The position numbers and the translations under genes are program-made. Below, in pieces: positions 56,225-64,000 of a DNA stretch of 64,000 nt. The notes below the pieces were generated by a model, which saw nothing but the letters and a program-made list of their open reading frames with translations, had not been told where the DNA came from and searched no databases. The number at the start of each line of letters is the position of its first letter. The first letter of the stretch is position 1. Source of the DNA: Methylomonas aurea (lineage in GTDB: Bacteria > Pseudomonadota > Gammaproteobacteria > Methylococcales > Methylomonadaceae); the NCBI RefSeq assembly GCF_024505045.1, contig NZ_JANIBM010000010.1:62001-126000 (forward strand), given 5' to 3'.

Positions 56225-57211
56225 CTAACAGCCCCAGCGCAGGGCTGCGGTATTGACCGGCGCATCCCAGTAAGCCACCATCTCGTCGTCCAGCAGAGTC
56301 AAGGTCAGCGAGCAACCGGCCATGTCCAGCGAAGTCGTAAAGTTGCCGACCAAACTGCGCTGAATACTCAGCCCGCGCCGGGTTAACTGTTGCCAAGCCA
56401 GTTCATAAACTAGATGTAGCTCGATTAACGGCGTTCCGCCGAAGCCGTTGACGTGCAGCAAGGCTTTGCTGCCGGGTGCGATGGGCAGTTCCTCGGCAAT
56501 GTGATCGGTCAACTGGGCGACGATTTCGCTGGCTCCGGCCAGTTTGACGGTTTCCCTGCCGCGTTCGCCGTGGATGCCGACCCCGTATTCCATTTCGTCT
56601 GCGTTCAATGCAAAGGTCGGGTGGCCCAGCGCCGGAACCGTGCAACTGGTCAGCGCCACGCCGAGCGATGCGGTCGCTTGGTTGACGCGTTCGCCCAAGG
56701 CTTTGCAACTGGCGAGGTCGGCACCGGCTTCCGCCGCGGCGCCGACGATTTTCTCGACGATCGTGGTGCCGGCCACGCCGCGCCGGCCGATGCTATGCGA
56801 TTTCGGCAGCGAAATATCGTCGTTGACCAACACGCTGGCGTTGGGCAGTGCCAGCATTTCGCCGGCCATTTCGAAATTCATCACGTCGCCGGCGTAATTT
56901 TTGACGATAAACAATATGCCGGCTCCGCCGTCGACCGCTTCGGCTGCAGCCATCATCTGGTCCGGCGTCGGCGAGGTGAACACTTGGCCCGGGCAGGCCG
57001 CATCGAGCATGCCGAAGCCGACGAAGCCGCTGTGCAGCGGTTCGTGTCCGGAGCCCCCGCCGGAGATTAGCGCGACCTTGCCGGATTTTCGTTGCTTGCG
57101 GTAGACAAAGCGCGGTTCTGGATTCAATTCCAGGATGTCGGCGTGTGCCTTTGCAAACCCTTGCAGGCTGGTATCCAGCAAACTGTTGGGATCGTCGATG
57201 AATTTTTTCAT
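56225..57211 (-). CDS. dhaK: dihydroxyacetone kinase, substrate-binding subunit DhaK
   Basis: DhaK binds dihydroxyacetone covalently through a histidine, here in GVGIHGERG. ISGGGSGHEPLHSGFVG and IVKNYAGDVMNFEMA are conserved active-site segments. Length 328 residues. It starts 27 bases after the stop of the HAD phosphatase gene, so those two are probably co-transcribed. In methylotrophs DHA can arise from formaldehyde or glycerol metabolism; the source here is unknown. Confidence 0.93.
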   Translation of the reverse strand: MKKFIDDPNSLLDTSLQGFAKAHADILELNPEPRFVYRKQRKSGKVALISGGGSGHEPLHSGFVGFGMLDAACPGQVFTSPTPDQMMAAAEAVDGGAGILFIVKNYAGDVMNFEMAGEMLALPNASVLVNDDISLPKSHSIGRRGVAGTTIVEKIVGAAAEAGADLASCKALGERVNQATASLGVALTSCTVPALGHPTFALNADEMEYGVGIHGERGRETVKLAGASEIVAQLTDHIAEELPIAPGSKALLHVNGFGGTPLIELHLVYELAWQQLTRRGLSIQRSLVGNFTTSLDMAGCSLTLTLLDDEMVAYWDAPVNTAALRWGC

Positions 57212-57238
57212 GAAGTGTCTCCGCGAGTTGAAAAAGGG

Positions 57239-58060
57239 TCAGGCCGGCAAGTCGAGTAACATTCGAGTGATGTCGCGAATGTCCGGCACGATCCAGGTCG
57301 GGCCGAAGTCGGCGGCGTCTACATCGGTCTGGCTGGAAACGCCACTCAGCACCATCAGGCTGCGGATGCCGGTACGCACTGCGCCGAGAATATCGGTGTC
57401 CAGGCGGTCGCCGATGGCGATGGTCTGTTCGGGGGGCGTGTTCAGCAAGCCAAGCGCCTGGCGATAGATGATCGGTTCGGGTTTGCCGATGATCATCGGT
57501 TTGATGCCGGTCGTGGCGGTCAATGCAGCCAGGATCGCGCCGTTGCCGTGGGTTTCGCCGCGTTCGGTGGGTAGCGACATGTCGCCGTTGGTGCCGATGA
57601 AGTGGGCGCCGGCACGTAGGTTCAACGTCGCGGTGGCGAGTTTGTCCCAGCTCAGCTCGCGGTCCATGCCGCAAACCACCAATTGAGCACGCGTTTCCGG
57701 TTCGGTTTCATATAGCCCGGTCAACGTAAAACCCAGGTCTAGTAGCGGCTGGCGGGCGCCGATGCCGCCGATCACGAATACGCGGGTCGCCTGCGGTTGG
57801 TAACGTTGCGCCAAATACAGAGCGGTGGCCATACCGGAGGTCAGGATTTCTTGGAAATCAACATCTACGCCCATGCCGGCCAGTTTGGCAACGTATTGTG
57901 CGGCGGTCATGCTGGCGTTGTTGGTGGCCAGTACGAACGGCAAGTTCTTGTCCCTGAGGGTCTGGAAAAATTCGACGATCCCGATCTGCGGGCGGTCGCC
58001 GTGCCATAACACGCCGTCCATGTCGATGATTAAGCCGCGGACGTCGGTGAACTCTTGCAT
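57239..58060 (-). CDS. HAD-IIA family phosphatase (NagD / phosphoglycolate phosphatase type)
   Basis: A HAD hydrolase of 273 residues. Motif I is IIDMDGVLWHG, motif II LATNNAS, motif III the Lys in IGKPEPIIY and motif IV IGDRLDTDI; the type IIA cap lies between motifs II and III. Relatives dephosphorylate glycerol 3-phosphate, phosphoglycolate or nucleotides. Its position upstream of dhaK suggests a triose or glycerol phosphate substrate, which is inference. ATG at 58060. Confidence 0.88.
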   Translation of the reverse strand: MQEFTDVRGLIIDMDGVLWHGDRPQIGIVEFFQTLRDKNLPFVLATNNASMTAAQYVAKLAGMGVDVDFQEILTSGMATALYLAQRYQPQATRVFVIGGIGARQPLLDLGFTLTGLYETEPETRAQLVVCGMDRELSWDKLATATLNLRAGAHFIGTNGDMSLPTERGETHGNGAILAALTATTGIKPMIIGKPEPIIYRQALGLLNTPPEQTIAIGDRLDTDILGAVRTGIRSLMVLSGVSSQTDVDAADFGPTWIVPDIRDITRMLLDLPA

Positions 58061-58222
58061 AATGGGATCTGATGGTCGATGTTGGCGAACTTGAAAATGT
58101 CCGCTCAAAAATAGATTGAAAAGGAGCGGAACCAGGCCTCGGAACTGCCGGTTAACAGGCCGCGAAGAATTGCACAAAATGCCGTTCGCTGTCTAGCTCG
58201 TGGCGGTGTGCGTGTTTTTTGC

Positions 58223-58251
58223 TTGACTAAGGGTCGATAACCTAGTTTAAT
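58223..58251 (+). promoter_or_regulatory. sigma-70 promoter of the tRNA-Phe pair
   Basis: TTGACT (58223-58228), exactly 17 bases, TTTAAT (58246-58251), 17 bases before the first tRNA. A strong consensus-like promoter. Confidence 0.75.
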
Positions 58252-58268
58252 GAACGGCTCTTAACGCC

Positions 58269-58344
<76 letters not shown>

Positions 58345-58365
58345 CAAGTTTTTGGAAAGGCCGTA

Positions 58366-58441
<76 letters not shown>

Positions 58442-58467
58442 TTCCTTAGCGTGGTTTGTAAAAACCG

Positions 58468-58490
58468 AAAGCCCCTTTATGGGGTTTTTT
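58468..58490 (+). terminator. intrinsic terminator after the tRNA-Phe pair
   Basis: CCCC-TTTAT-GGGG followed by six T's, 27 bases after the second tRNA; the flanking AAAACC/GGTTTT can add pairs. Confidence 0.75.
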
Positions 58491-58542
58491 GTTTTGTGGG
58501 CTTTCGAAAACGGAATCCCATGGCAGTGTTTGATGTTTATGG

Positions 58543-58566
58543 AAGAGCCTGAGGCTCTTTTTTTTT
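58543..58566 (+). terminator. intrinsic terminator just upstream of rimP
   Basis: AAGAGCC (58543-58549), loop TGA, GGCTCTT (58553-58559), then a run of T's to 58566; it ends 23 bases before the rimP ATG. Position suggests leader attenuation of the rimP-nusA-infB operon. Confidence 0.85.
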
Positions 58567-58589
58567 GGGTTTGAAAAGGCGAGACGGCA

Positions 58590-59075
58590 ATGAAACAGGC
58601 TCCGGAACACTTGGTGGAATTGATCGAGCCCATCGTGGAAGGACTGGGCTACGAATGTGTGGGTATCGAGTACAACCCGCATCCATCCCATGGCATGCTG
58701 CGCGTTTATATCGACAACGAAGAGGGCATTTTGTTGGACGACTGTACCAAAGTCAGCCACCAGTTGAGCGGCATGCTCGACGTCGAAGATCCGATTCCCG
58801 GCGAGTACCAGTTGGAAGTGTCTTCGCCCGGTGCCGATCGGCCGTTTTTCAAACTGAGCCAGTTTCAGCGTTTTATCGGCAGCAAAGTCAATATAAGTTT
58901 ATTCAAGCCCATCGACAAGCGTCGCAAGCTTAGTGGCGAGATCAAAAGCGTCGACGGCGACGCTGTAGTGATTCAAGAAGGCGAAAAATTATTCAGCGTG
59001 CCGTTTCAGGCAATGAGCAAGGCGCGTTTGGCGCCGGATTACGATTTTAATAGAGGAGGCCGCAGTGGCGAATAA
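58590..59075 (+). CDS. rimP: ribosome maturation factor RimP
   Basis: RimP helps 30S assembly. The 161 residues show the RimP N-terminal domain (IVEGLGYECVGIEYNPHPSH, VYIDNEEGILLDDC) and the conserved LEVSSPGADRPFF; the common form is SSPGLDRPL. It is the first gene of the nusA-infB operon, and its leader holds two terminators. nusA starts 11 bases inside its end. Confidence 0.95.
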   Translation: MKQAPEHLVELIEPIVEGLGYECVGIEYNPHPSHGMLRVYIDNEEGILLDDCTKVSHQLSGMLDVEDPIPGEYQLEVSSPGADRPFFKLSQFQRFIGSKVNISLFKPIDKRRKLSGEIKSVDGDAVVIQEGEKLFSVPFQAMSKARLAPDYDFNRGGRSGE

Positions 59076-60576
59076 AGAAATTCTATTGGTGGCGGATGTT
59101 TTTGCCAACGAAAAAGAAATCGATAAGGAAATCATCTTTCAGGCGATCGAATCGGCACTGGAAGCGGCCACCGTCAAACGTTACGAAAATCCGGTCAAAG
59201 TTCGGGTCGCGGTCAACCGCCAGACCGGGGACTACCTGACCTACCGCCGCTGGCAGGTTGTCGACGCCAATCCGGAAATCAACGGCGATGTCGAACATCC
59301 CGGCTGGCAAATTCTGTTGGAAGCCGCACAGTTGGATAACCCCGAGGTGCAGGTCGGCGATTACGTCGAAGAAGAGATCGAATCCGTCGCCTTTTGCCGG
59401 ATTGCCGCGCAAACCGCCAAGCAGGTGATTATCCAGAAAGTGCGCGAAGCGGAACGCAAAAAAATCGTCGAGGCGTACCAGGATCGAGTCGGCGAACTGG
59501 TGACCGGTGTCGTCAAACGGCTGGAAAAAGGCAGCGTGTATCTGGATCTGGGTGGGCACGTCGAGGCTTATATCGCCCGGGAGGACATGATTCCGAAGGA
59601 GCCGGTGCGCATGGGCGACCGGGTGCGCGGCTATTTGAAAGCGGTCCGTTCCGAACCTCGCGGTCCGCAACTTTTCGTCAGCCGTACCGCGCCGGAGCTG
59701 CTGATTGCCCTGTTTCGCCTGGAAGTGCCCGAAGTGGGCGAGGGTTTGATCGACATCCTGGCCGCGGCACGAGATCCTGGGTCGCGGGCGAAAATCGCGG
59801 TTAGAGCCAACGACCCGCGCCTGGATCCGGTCGGCGCCTGCGTCGGCATGCGCGGTTCCCGGGTGCAGGCCATTTCCAACGAATTGGCCGGCGAGCGGGT
59901 GGACATCATTTTGTGGAACGCCAACGACGCGCAGTTCGTGATCAACGCCATGTCACCGGCGGAAATCCAATCGATCGTGGTCGACGAAGATAAGCACAGT
60001 ATGGATGTGGCGGTGGCTACCGACAGTCTGTCGCAAGCGATCGGCCGGGGTGGCCAGAATGTGCGATTGGCGACCGAATTGACCGGCTGGGAATTGAATA
60101 TCCTGGATGCGGCTCAGGTCGGTAAGAATCACGACGAGGCGGCGGCAAAGGCCAAGCAGCAATTCATGGATTTGCTGGATGTGGATGAAGAAATTGCCGG
60201 CATTCTGGTCGATGTGGGATTGAATAACATCGAGGAAATCGCTTACATCCCGGTCGACGAAATGCTGGAAATCGAGGGTTTCGACGAAGAATTGGTCGAA
60301 GCTCTGCGCAGTCGCGCCAAAGATGCGCTACTGATCAGCGCGATCGCTTCGGAAGAAAAAATCGAAACCGCGGAGCCGAGTCCGGAGTTGCTGGCCATGG
60401 AAGGGATGAGCGAGGAGTTGGCCAGAGAGATGGCAGCCAAAGGTATCCTGACTTTGGACGATCTGGCGGAGCAGGCCATCGATGATATTATCGAATTTGC
60501 CGGAATGACCGAAGAGCGTGCTGGTAAACTAATCATGAAAGCCCGCGAGTCTTGGTTCGCAGAGGATAAGGGCTGA
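59065..60576 (+). CDS. nusA: transcription termination/antitermination factor NusA
   Basis: NusA binds RNA polymerase and nascent RNA. The N-terminal domain (residues 1-130), S1 domain ([20 protein letters not shown] on), KH1 and KH2 ([40 protein letters not shown]) and two acidic C-terminal repeats are present. Length 503 residues, close to E. coli. Start is GTG at 59065 with GAGGAGG upstream, inside the rimP end. Autoregulation of the operon by NusA is known in E. coli. Confidence 0.97.
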   Translation: MANKEILLVADVFANEKEIDKEIIFQAIESALEAATVKRYENPVKVRVAVNRQTGDYLTYRRWQVVDANPEINGDVEHPGWQILLEAAQLDNPEVQVGDYVEEEIESVAFCRIAAQTAKQVIIQKVREAERKKIVEAYQDRVGELVTGVVKRLEKGSVYLDLGGHVEAYIAREDMIPKEPVRMGDRVRGYLKAVRSEPRGPQLFVSRTAPELLIALFRLEVPEVGEGLIDILAAARDPGSRAKIAVRANDPRLDPVGACVGMRGSRVQAISNELAGERVDIILWNANDAQFVINAMSPAEIQSIVVDEDKHSMDVAVATDSLSQAIGRGGQNVRLATELTGWELNILDAAQVGKNHDEAAAKAKQQFMDLLDVDEEIAGILVDVGLNNIEEIAYIPVDEMLEIEGFDEELVEALRSRAKDALLISAIASEEKIETAEPSPELLAMEGMSEELAREMAAKGILTLDDLAEQAIDDIIEFAGMTEERAGKLIMKARESWFAEDKG

Positions 60577-60590
60577 GGCCGGAGGAAATT

Positions 60591-63230
60591 ATGAGCGATA
60601 AAACAGTACAGGAATTAGCGGAAGTAGTAGGCATCCCTCTGGAACGTTTTTTGGAACAGCTGAAAGAAGCCGGCCTTAGCGCCAGCGCGCCGGACGACGT
60701 CATCGACGACGACGAGAAAATCAAGCTGCTTGCCCATTTGCGCAAGCGCCACGGCAAAACCGATGCCGATCAGGAGGCGGCTACGCCGAAGCGGATCACT
60801 TTGAAGCGTAGTACCAAGACCGAATTGAAACAATCGACTCCGCCCGGTGCGGCCGTCAAGACGGTTAGCGTCGAAGTCCGCAAACAAAAAACGTACATCA
60901 AACGTAGTGATTTGCTAGGCAACGAGGAGCAAAGGCAAGCGGAGCTGGCGAAGCAGGCCTTGGAAGAGCAGCGCAAACAGCAGTTGTTGGATGAGGAAAA
61001 GCGTAAGCAGCAAATCGAACTGAAAGCCCAGGAAGAAGCGGCTGCCGTTGCCGCGAGCAATGTTGCTGCCGCGCCGGAGCCGGCTCCAGTCCAGCAGAGT
61101 CCGGCGCCGGAAGTGAAGCCCGAAACGCCGGCAGTTGAGGCGCAGGCCCCCGCCAAACCGGTGGAAATGACCGAAGAGCAGCGTTTGGAGGAAGAAAAGA
61201 AACAGCGCCTGGAAGCAGCAGTGCAACGAACGGCCGAGAAGGTCAAAAAGAAAGCTGAAGCCAAGCAACAGCAAACGCTGCACAAGAAAAAAGCCGAATT
61301 CAAGCCTTCGCGCGGTCCTACTCCCGATGTCGAAGTCGATCGCGGCGGCGGCGATGCGCGGCGCGGCAAGGCTAAGAAAGCAAAATCTGCTCCTCGTCGG
61401 GAAAAACCCGAATTTGAGATTGATTTGCAGCAGTCGCGGCATAAGTTCGAAAAGCCGATGGCTCCGACTGTTTACGAAGTGACGATTCCGGAAACCATCG
61501 TGGTATCGGATCTGGCGCAGAAAATGAACATCAAGGCTGCGGAAGTGATCAAGCACCTGATGAAGCTGGGCATCATGACCACCATCAATCAGACCATCGA
61601 TCAGGAAACCGCCGTGATTTTGGTGGAAGAGATGGGTCACAAAGCCATCATGCAGAGCGAGGATGATTTCGAGCAAGAGATGTTGGCCGAGGTAATTGGC
61701 GATGCCGGCGAAGTCAAGCTTTCGCCGAGAGCGCCTATCGTTACCATTATGGGCCACGTTGACCATGGTAAAACCTCCTTGCTGGATTACATCCGCAAAA
61801 CTCGCGTCGCTGCGGGCGAGGCGGGCGGTATCACCCAGCACATCGGTGCATACCAGGTCAAAACCGATCACGGTTCCGTGACGTTTCTGGATACCCCGGG
61901 CCACGCGGCATTTACCGCTATGCGGGCGCGCGGCGCGGAAGTCACCGACATCGTTATTGTCGTGGTCGCCGCCGACGACGGTGTGATGCCGCAAACCAAA
62001 GAGGCGATCGACCATGCTCGCGCCGCCAATGTACCGATCATTGTCGCGCTGAATAAAATCGACAAACCGGAAGCCAATCCGGACCGGGTCATGCAGGAAT
62101 TGGCCACGCTGAACGTGGTGCCGGAAGAATGGGGCGGCGACGTGCAGTTCCTGAAGGTTTCGGCGAAAACCGGCGCCGGTATCGACGATTTGATCGAAGC
62201 CTTGATCGTTCTGGCCGAGGTGCTGGAATTGAAAGCCCCGAAAGACGGTATCGCATCCGGTGTCTGTATCGAGTCTCGGTTGGACAAAGGCCGCGGCGTG
62301 GTTGCCACCGTACTGATTCAGAAAGGTACGCTGAACAAGGGCGAGTTTGTCTTGTGCGGCCACGAATACGGCCGGATCCGGGCGATGTTCGACGAGAATT
62401 CGCACGCCATCAAATCGGCCGGCCCGAGTGCGCCGGTCGAAATTTTGGGCTTGTCCGGTACGCCGGATGCCGGCGACGAGTTCCTGGTCGTGCAGAACGA
62501 GCGGGTCGCGCGGGAACTGGCGGCACACCGCGAAGAACGCAAACGTTCCAGTCGGCATGCTGCACAGCATGCGTCGAAACTGGACGACGTCTTTTCCCGG
62601 ATGTCTGCCGGCGAGACTTCGACTCTCAACGTCGTCATCAAAACCGACGTACAGGGCAGTTTGGAAGCCTTGCGCGAATCTCTGGTCGGCCTGTCGACCG
62701 AGGAAGTACAAGTTAAGTGCATTTATGGCGGCGTTGGCGGTATCAACGAGGGCGACGCCAACTTGGCGCTAGCGTCCAATGCGATTCTGATCGGTTTCAA
62801 CGTTCGTGCCGATGCGGTAGCGCGCAAACTGATCGAGGAAAAGGATATCGATCTGCACTACTACAGCATCATTTACGAAGCGATCGACGAAGTGAAGCGC
62901 GCGATCAGCGGTATGCTGGCGCCGGACATTCAGGAAAAAATCGTCGGTCTGGCCGAGGTTCGCGACGTATTCCGCTCGCCGAAGTTCGGTGCGATCGCCG
63001 GCTGTATGGTCGTCGACGGCTTCGTCAAACGCAATCTGCCGATCCGCGTGCTGCGCAACAATGTAGTGATTTTCGAAGGCCAATTGGAATCTTTGCGCCG
63101 CTTCAAAGACGACGTCAACGAAGTCAAAATGGGCATGGAGTGCGGTATCGGCGTGAAAAACTACAACGACGTCAAGGCCGGCGACCAGATCGAGGTCTAT
63201 GAACGTATCGAAGTGAAGCGGGAAATCTAA
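60591..63230 (+). CDS. infB: translation initiation factor IF-2
   Basis: IF-2 brings initiator tRNA to the ribosome. The 879 residues have an N-terminal IF2 subdomain ([20 protein letters not shown]), a long charged Lys/Glu/Ala-rich linker, and the GTPase domain with G1 GHVDHGKTS near residue 388, DTPGHAAF and NKID. The C-terminal domains are complete. GGAGG precedes the ATG. Alternative internal starts, as in E. coli, cannot be judged. Confidence 0.98.
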   Translation: MSDKTVQELAEVVGIPLERFLEQLKEAGLSASAPDDVIDDDEKIKLLAHLRKRHGKTDADQEAATPKRITLKRSTKTELKQSTPPGAAVKTVSVEVRKQKTYIKRSDLLGNEEQRQAELAKQALEEQRKQQLLDEEKRKQQIELKAQEEAAAVAASNVAAAPEPAPVQQSPAPEVKPETPAVEAQAPAKPVEMTEEQRLEEEKKQRLEAAVQRTAEKVKKKAEAKQQQTLHKKKAEFKPSRGPTPDVEVDRGGGDARRGKAKKAKSAPRREKPEFEIDLQQSRHKFEKPMAPTVYEVTIPETIVVSDLAQKMNIKAAEVIKHLMKLGIMTTINQTIDQETAVILVEEMGHKAIMQSEDDFEQEMLAEVIGDAGEVKLSPRAPIVTIMGHVDHGKTSLLDYIRKTRVAAGEAGGITQHIGAYQVKTDHGSVTFLDTPGHAAFTAMRARGAEVTDIVIVVVAADDGVMPQTKEAIDHARAANVPIIVALNKIDKPEANPDRVMQELATLNVVPEEWGGDVQFLKVSAKTGAGIDDLIEALIVLAEVLELKAPKDGIASGVCIESRLDKGRGVVATVLIQKGTLNKGEFVLCGHEYGRIRAMFDENSHAIKSAGPSAPVEILGLSGTPDAGDEFLVVQNERVARELAAHREERKRSSRHAAQHASKLDDVFSRMSAGETSTLNVVIKTDVQGSLEALRESLVGLSTEEVQVKCIYGGVGGINEGDANLALASNAILIGFNVRADAVARKLIEEKDIDLHYYSIIYEAIDEVKRAISGMLAPDIQEKIVGLAEVRDVFRSPKFGAIAGCMVVDGFVKRNLPIRVLRNNVVIFEGQLESLRRFKDDVNEVKMGMECGIGVKNYNDVKAGDQIEVYERIEVKREI

Positions 63231-63233
63231 ACT

Positions 63234-63620
63234 ATGGGCAGAGAATACGGCCGCAGTCAGCGTGTCGCTTCGGAAATGCAGAAGGAGTTGGCGGCGATCA
63301 TGCAACGCGACGTCAAGGACAGTCGGTTGGGTTTCGTGACGATCAACGATGTCGAATTGTCCAGGGATTTAGCTGTGGCGAAAATTTTCGTCACAGTACT
63401 GAATGCCGACGATGCCGGCAAGGCGGCCAATGTCAAAGTGTTGAACGAGATATCGCCGTTCATTCGCCACGAGTTGGCCAAGCGCATGCGCTTACGGCAT
63501 ATCTCGGAATTGCACTTTTATTACGACAATTCCTTCGATACCGGTATGCGCGTCGCAGCCTTGTTGCACGATTTGGAAGGCGGTAAGACCGCTGCGGCTA
63601 GCGACGATACTACGGAATAG
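63234..63620 (+). CDS. rbfA: 30S ribosome-binding factor RbfA
   Basis: RbfA helps mature the 5' end of 16S rRNA. The 128 residues match the family: [20 protein letters not shown], then [20 protein letters not shown] and [19 protein letters not shown]. The ATG follows infB by 3 bases. Confidence 0.96.
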   Translation: MGREYGRSQRVASEMQKELAAIMQRDVKDSRLGFVTINDVELSRDLAVAKIFVTVLNADDAGKAANVKVLNEISPFIRHELAKRMRLRHISELHFYYDNSFDTGMRVAALLHDLEGGKTAAASDDTTE

Positions 63621-63628
63621 GACGTTTA

Positions 63629-64000
63629 ATGGCAAAACGCAAGACCGGGCGCGATGTCCATGGCATCGTGCTGCTCGATAAACGCTTGGGTGTGTCCTCT
63701 AACCAAGCATTACAGGAAGTCAAGCGCTTGTTCAATGCCAATAAAGCCGGGCATACCGGCGCTTTGGACCCGCTAGCGACAGGGTTGTTGCCGCTTTGTT
63801 TCGGCGAAGCCACCAAAGTATCGGCTCTAATGCTCGACGACGACAAGCGCTACTCGGTTACCATGCAATTGGGTGTGATGACCGACACCGGCGATAGCGA
63901 GGGTAAAGTCATTGCCGAAATGCCGGTGCCAGCATTGGATAGCGTGCAATTGCAGGACTGTCTGGCGGGTTTCGTCGGCGAGATCGAACAAGTGCCGCCG
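63629..64000 (+). CDS. truB: tRNA pseudouridine-55 synthase TruB (5' part)
   Basis: TruB makes pseudouridine 55 in the T-loop of tRNAs. The catalytic aspartate D47 is in [16 protein letters not shown]. 124 residues are visible; the gene is cut by the end of the window. ATG at 63629, 8 bases after rbfA, continuing the operon. Confidence 0.96.
   Translation, partial: MAKRKTGRDVHGIVLLDKRLGVSSNQALQEVKRLFNANKAGHTGALDPLATGLLPLCFGEATKVSALMLDDDKRYSVTMQLGVMTDTGDSEGKVIAEMPVPALDSVQLQDCLAGFVGEIEQVPP

Noticed and set aside
60915-62711. Long minus-strand frame (598 codons) opposite infB
   Set aside because: Shadow of infB with low-complexity His/Phe/Gln content and no start signal.

Overview
The window is dense, high-GC bacterial chromosome from a gammaproteobacterium. 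Three blocks have the usual gammaproteobacterial order: mutL-miaA ... hfq-hflX-hflKC-hisZ-purA, rimP-nusA-infB-rbfA-truB, and rpsF-rpsR-DUF2232-rplI. A PEP-CTERM surface protein, the exosortase-associated TPR protein PrsT, NspC, a split dihydroxyacetone kinase and ppsA together suggest a methanotroph-like member of the Methylococcales such as Methylomonas. That placement is inference, because no methane or methanol oxidation gene is present. I see no insertion sequence, prophage, CRISPR array or rRNA.

Layout. 1-3.8 kb (+): mutL 3' end, miaA, a 5-formyl-THF cyclo-ligase and nspC, with overlapping or abutting ends. 3.8-7.1 kb (-): a small lipoprotein, a methyltransferase, and a tatD-tcdA-hypothetical operon. 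7.2-15.4 kb (+): ettA, hfq, hflX, hflK, hflC, hisZ, purA. 15.5-17.3 kb (-): a quinone oxidoreductase and a mercaptopyruvate sulfurtransferase; argC (+) follows. 18.5-22.3 kb (-): prsT and a PEP-CTERM protein with its own sigma-54-type promoter. 22.5-32.1 kb (+): flagellar regulators flrB-flrC, then fliE-F-G-H-I-J-K, with sigma-54-type promoters before flrB and fliE. 32.1-34.4 kb (+): the ribosomal protein operon. 34.4-41.2 kb (+): hldD, ppsA, a decayed PEP-CTERM gene, waaA, argG. 41.4-45.6 kb: a two-helix membrane protein, a cytochrome c, cysG, a TusA-like protein, a HAD phosphatase and rppH. 45.6-54.6 kb (all -): cpdA, gmm, argA, a membrane-anchored AlbA_2 protein, a truncated MreB-like protein, ilvD, an SH3 protein, argF, argD. 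54.9-58.1 kb: a ribbon-helix-helix-like protein and a dihydroxyacetone kinase module (dhaL, dhaK, HAD phosphatase). 58.3 kb to the end (+): two identical tRNA-Phe genes, two terminators, then rimP-nusA-infB-rbfA-truB (truB cut by the window end).

Most genes are core functions: mismatch repair, tRNA modification, RNA chaperone and membrane-protease control, purine, arginine and branched-chain amino acid synthesis, LPS core (hldD, waaA), the flagellar export apparatus and rotor, and translation initiation. The points most worth a second look are the sigma-54 element and dyad before the PEP-CTERM gene, the one-base-deleted PEP-CTERM relic abutting ppsA, a one-domain MreB-like protein beside a membrane-anchored AlbA_2 protein, the convergent dhaK/dhaL pair without dhaM, and the tandem tRNA-Phe genes in the position that metY occupies in E. 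coli.
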